A stretch of 64,000 bases of DNA from JADLHS01 sp039806955 (GTDB lineage: Bacteria; Verrucomicrobiota; Verrucomicrobiia; Limisphaerales; JADLHS01). The notes under the pieces are model-generated. The model saw only the letters and a list, made by a program, of their open reading frames with translations. It had not been told where the DNA came from and ran no database searches. This document shows positions 61,639-64,000 of this stretch, piece by piece. The stretch lies in contig JBDHQI010000020.1 of the NCBI GenBank assembly GCA_039806955.1, positions 9,882 to 73,881 on the forward strand, read 5' to 3'. Numbering within the stretch: position 1 is the stretch's first letter; each line of letters starts with the position of its first letter. The position numbers and the translations under genes were made by a program.

Positions 61639-63801
61639 ATGCCAGAAAAAATAACCGCCGCAGTCGGCGACAAACAAATCACCATTGAAACCGGCAAGCT
61701 CGCAAAGCAAGCCGACGGAGCCGTGACCGTTCAACTCGGCGAAACCATCGTCGTCGTGGCGGCAGTCGCCGCGACCAAAGCCAAGGAAGGCCAGGACTTT
61801 TTTCCCCTGACCGTAGATTACCGGGAGAAGGCGGCAGCAGCGGGGAAGTTCCCGGGCGGCTACTTCAAACGGGAAGGGCGTCCGACTGAAAAGGAAATTT
61901 TAACCTGTCGGTTAACGGATCGTCCGATTCGTCCTTTGTTCCCCAAAGGTTGGTACAACGAGGTCCAGGTGCAAACCATCGTGCTCAGTGCCGATGGCGA
62001 AAATGATCCCGATATTTTGAGCATCATTGGCGCGAGCGCAGCTTTGATGGTCAGCGATATTCCCTGGGCTGGACCGCTTGGAGCGGTGCGCGTCGGACGC
62101 ATCAACGGTAAGTTCATCGCCAACCCCACGCACGCCGAAGCGAAGGAGAGCGATCTGGACCTGATTTATGTCGGCAATGAAACCGATGTGGTCATGTTCG
62201 AAGGCTCCGCCAATGAAATTACCGAAGCGGATTTTAATGCGGCGCTGAAGTTCGGGCAGGAATGTTGCGCGCCATTGATTACTGCGCAGAAAGAATTGAC
62301 CGCCCAAGCGGGAAAGCCCAAGCGGGAAATCAAGTTAAACATCGTTCCGGACGAGATTTTACAGGAAGCCAAACAACTGGCTGGCGACCGGTTCGTTCCA
62401 GCGTTGCTAACGCCGGGCAAGCTAAATCGCGAAGCCGCCTGTAACGCGATTAAAGAGGAAGTTGGCGTCAAATTGGTGGAGAAATTCGGGGCGGAAAAAG
62501 TCACTCCCTTCGTTGTTAATGACGCATTTTATTACATCCAAAAGGAAGCGGTTCGAAAACTGATCCTCGAAAAAGATCAGCGTTTGGATGGTCGTGGTTT
62601 TGACGGAATCCGCCCGATTTCCGGCGCGGTTGGGGTTCTGCCTCGCGCTCATGGATCGGCGATTTTTGCCCGTGGCGAAACGCAGGCGATTGCTCTGGCC
62701 ACGCTCGGCACCGGTGATGACGCGCAGGAGTTTGATTCCTATACCGGCGGCGAAAACGAGAAAAAATTCATCCTGCATTACAATTTCCCCAATTTTTCCG
62801 TGGGCGAGACCGGCCGCATCAGCGGTCCGGGACGCCGCGAGATCGGTCATGGCGCTTTGGCGGAACGCAGCATCAAGCCAATGGTGCCCATGGACAATTA
62901 TCCCTATACCGTCCGGATCACGAGCGAGATCATGGAATCCAACGGGTCAACCTCCATGGCGACCGTCTGCAGCGGTACGTTGGCATTATTTGATGCGGGC
63001 GTTCCGATGATCCGTCCCGTAGCGGGTATCAGCGTCGGAATTTGCACTGAATACGGCTCCGACAGGAAAATTTCCAAGTATCAATTACTGACCGATATCA
63101 TTGGTTGGGAAGACGCGTATTGCGACATGGATTGCAAAATCGCCGGAACAGAGCGGGGGATTACCGGGTTTCAGCTTGATCTAAAACTGAAGGGGCTCCC
63201 GCACGCCATCATGACCGAGGCGATTGAGAAAGCACGAGTGGCCCGGTTGGCGATTCTGACGGAGATGGCCAAAACCATCGCCGAACCACGCAAGAATATC
63301 AGCAAATACGCGCCTCGCATCACGACACTGAAGATCAACCCGGAAAAGATCGGTGCGCTGATTGGTCCTGGCGGCAAGAACATCAAGAAGCTCGTGGAAG
63401 AATCCGGTTGTGAAATTGACATTGAAGACGATGGCACGGTGAATATCTTCTCGGTATCCGCCGACGGCATGCAGATCGCCGTGGATCATATTACGGGCAT
63501 GACTGCTGAGGCGGAGATCGGAAAAATCTACCGCGGCAAAGTGGTCACGATCAAAGAATTTGGCGCCTTCGTTGAATTCCTGCCGGGTAAAGATGGATTG
63601 GTCCATATCAGCGAGCTGGCCAACTTCCGCGTCAAGAAGACTGAAGACATTGTCAAAATGGGAGACGAAATTTACGTTAAATGCCTCGGTGTGGATGAGA
63701 AAGGTCGCGTGCGGCTTTCACGCAAAGCCGCCATGGAAGACCGCAGCAAAGAGATCAACGAAGCGGGCGACGACGACTCCCAACAATCTCCAACAACGTA
63801 A
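61639..63801 (+). CDS. pnp: Polyribonucleotide nucleotidyltransferase (PNPase)
   Basis: 3'-5' phosphorolytic exoribonuclease of the RNA degradosome, ~720 residues. ATG 61639 (MPEKITAAVGDKQITIETGK) is preceded by CAGGAAA; the open frame upstream is non-coding leader. Two RNase PH domains (first with VDYREKAAAAGKFPGGYFKR, second with RAHGSAIFARGETQ and the GTG-type loop) are joined by a helical part. KH domain INPEKIGALIGPGGKNIKKL and S1 domain GKVVTIKEFGAFVEFLPGKD follow. All usual motifs are intact. Confidence 0.97.
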   Translation: MPEKITAAVGDKQITIETGKLAKQADGAVTVQLGETIVVVAAVAATKAKEGQDFFPLTVDYREKAAAAGKFPGGYFKREGRPTEKEILTCRLTDRPIRPLFPKGWYNEVQVQTIVLSADGENDPDILSIIGASAALMVSDIPWAGPLGAVRVGRINGKFIANPTHAEAKESDLDLIYVGNETDVVMFEGSANEITEADFNAALKFGQECCAPLITAQKELTAQAGKPKREIKLNIVPDEILQEAKQLAGDRFVPALLTPGKLNREAACNAIKEEVGVKLVEKFGAEKVTPFVVNDAFYYIQKEAVRKLILEKDQRLDGRGFDGIRPISGAVGVLPRAHGSAIFARGETQAIALATLGTGDDAQEFDSYTGGENEKKFILHYNFPNFSVGETGRISGPGRREIGHGALAERSIKPMVPMDNYPYTVRITSEIMESNGSTSMATVCSGTLALFDAGVPMIRPVAGISVGICTEYGSDRKISKYQLLTDIIGWEDAYCDMDCKIAGTERGITGFQLDLKLKGLPHAIMTEAIEKARVARLAILTEMAKTIAEPRKNISKYAPRITTLKINPEKIGALIGPGGKNIKKLVEESGCEIDIEDDGTVNIFSVSADGMQIAVDHITGMTAEAEIGKIYRGKVVTIKEFGAFVEFLPGKDGLVHISELANFRVKKTEDIVKMGDEIYVKCLGVDEKGRVRLSRKAAMEDRSKEINEAGDDDSQQSPTT

Positions 63802-63830
63802 ACAAACCGTCACGTCGCACCAAGTTTCAG

Positions 63831-63875
63831 TGGCCAATTAATACGCTTGCGAAGTTAGTTGGCCATTTATCTCTT
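63831..63875 (+). terminator. Possible terminator after pnp
   Basis: TGGCCAA (63831-63837) pairs with TTGGCCA (63859-63865), extended imperfectly inward (TTAA/TTAG), then TTTATCTCTT. The stem is AT-flanked and the loop is long, so it is a moderate candidate 30 nt after the pnp stop. Confidence 0.4.
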
Positions 63876-64000
63876 AAATATATTGTATGCACAATGTCGG
63901 TTATGTTTATTTTATGTTGCTGCTTCTAGCAGCCTGTCGGACATAGCTCAAGACGCTGGGTAAGATCGTGGTGGTAGCACCCGGTGCGGTTGTGGAAACG

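Noticed and set aside
1..64000. tRNA genes, CRISPR arrays, transposases or prophage
   Set aside because: Scanned by eye for T-arm-like motifs, regularly spaced repeats and transposase motifs; none found. A tRNAscan-SE and ISfinder run would be decisive.

Overview
The window looks like a chromosomal segment of a Verrucomicrobiota bacterium, probably of the Pedosphaera/Limisphaera-like lineage. This rests on gene content, not on a search: a prepilin-like protein with the GFTLIELLVVIAIIAILAAL leader, a DUF1080 hydrolase, a truncated PVC-type secreted protein, an ECF sigma factor with a membrane-anchored tail, scattered Rhs remnants, many secreted glycosidases, and abundant short palindromes between and inside genes. 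No tRNA, rRNA, transposase or CRISPR array was recognised.

Layout. 0.4-2.6 kb: two tandem polysaccharide-export (Poly_export/SLBB) proteins. 2.8-6 kb: an esterase, an M19 dipeptidase and a secreted protein. 6.1-10.6 kb: three genes chained by ATGA overlaps (ATP-grasp-like protein, MarC, and a serine hydrolase fused to a DUF1343/NamZ muramidase). 11-13.2 kb: Rhs tip cassette A. 13.4-16.3 kb: a DapB-like dehydrogenase and GTP-dependent PEP carboxykinase. 16.5-19.6 kb: gltS-ggt, a coupled glutamate uptake and glutathione-scavenging pair. 19.9-21.9 kb: a large secreted protein. 22.1-23.6 kb: mini-Rhs cassette B. 23.7-31 kb: a zinc-ribbon SDR, a second MarC, a glycerol-1-phosphate dehydrogenase homologue, nagA-nagB and uxaC. 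31.5-35.2 kb: typA and glnS, convergent. 35.5-36.8 kb: Rhs cassette C. 37-44.8 kb: prepilin-like protein, sugar isomerase-like protein, beta-propeller/phosphoesterase lipoprotein, clan-D-like glycosidase, DUF456 protein. 44.8-52.2 kb (GC-richer by eye): ccsA remnant, DUF1080 hydrolase, palindrome array, sigma factor, ABC exporter, truncated PVC gene, cytochrome c. 52.3-59.7 kb: GH78 rhamnosidase, membrane protein, glycosidase-like lipoprotein, PqaA-family protein. 60-64 kb: a decayed AAA ATPase, then rpsO-terminator-pnp.

The physiology suggested is a saccharolytic heterotroph that breaks down plant or algal polysaccharides, recycles amino sugars and peptidoglycan fragments, metabolises uronates and runs gluconeogenesis. 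The least ordinary material is in the repeats. (1) Three unrelated genes (NamZ fusion, ggt, glnS) carry an in-frame insertion with the same HGVxRP peptide and a shared DNA core, like the palindromic elements that invade Rickettsia genes. (2) A 113-bp block follows two different Rhs tip/immunity cassettes at nearly the same distance. (3) A 30-nt element sits 64 and 67 nt upstream of uxaC and glnS. (4) A cluster of tight palindromes lies upstream of the sigma factor. (5) A mini-Rhs protein has its own Sec signal peptide and a frameshift.
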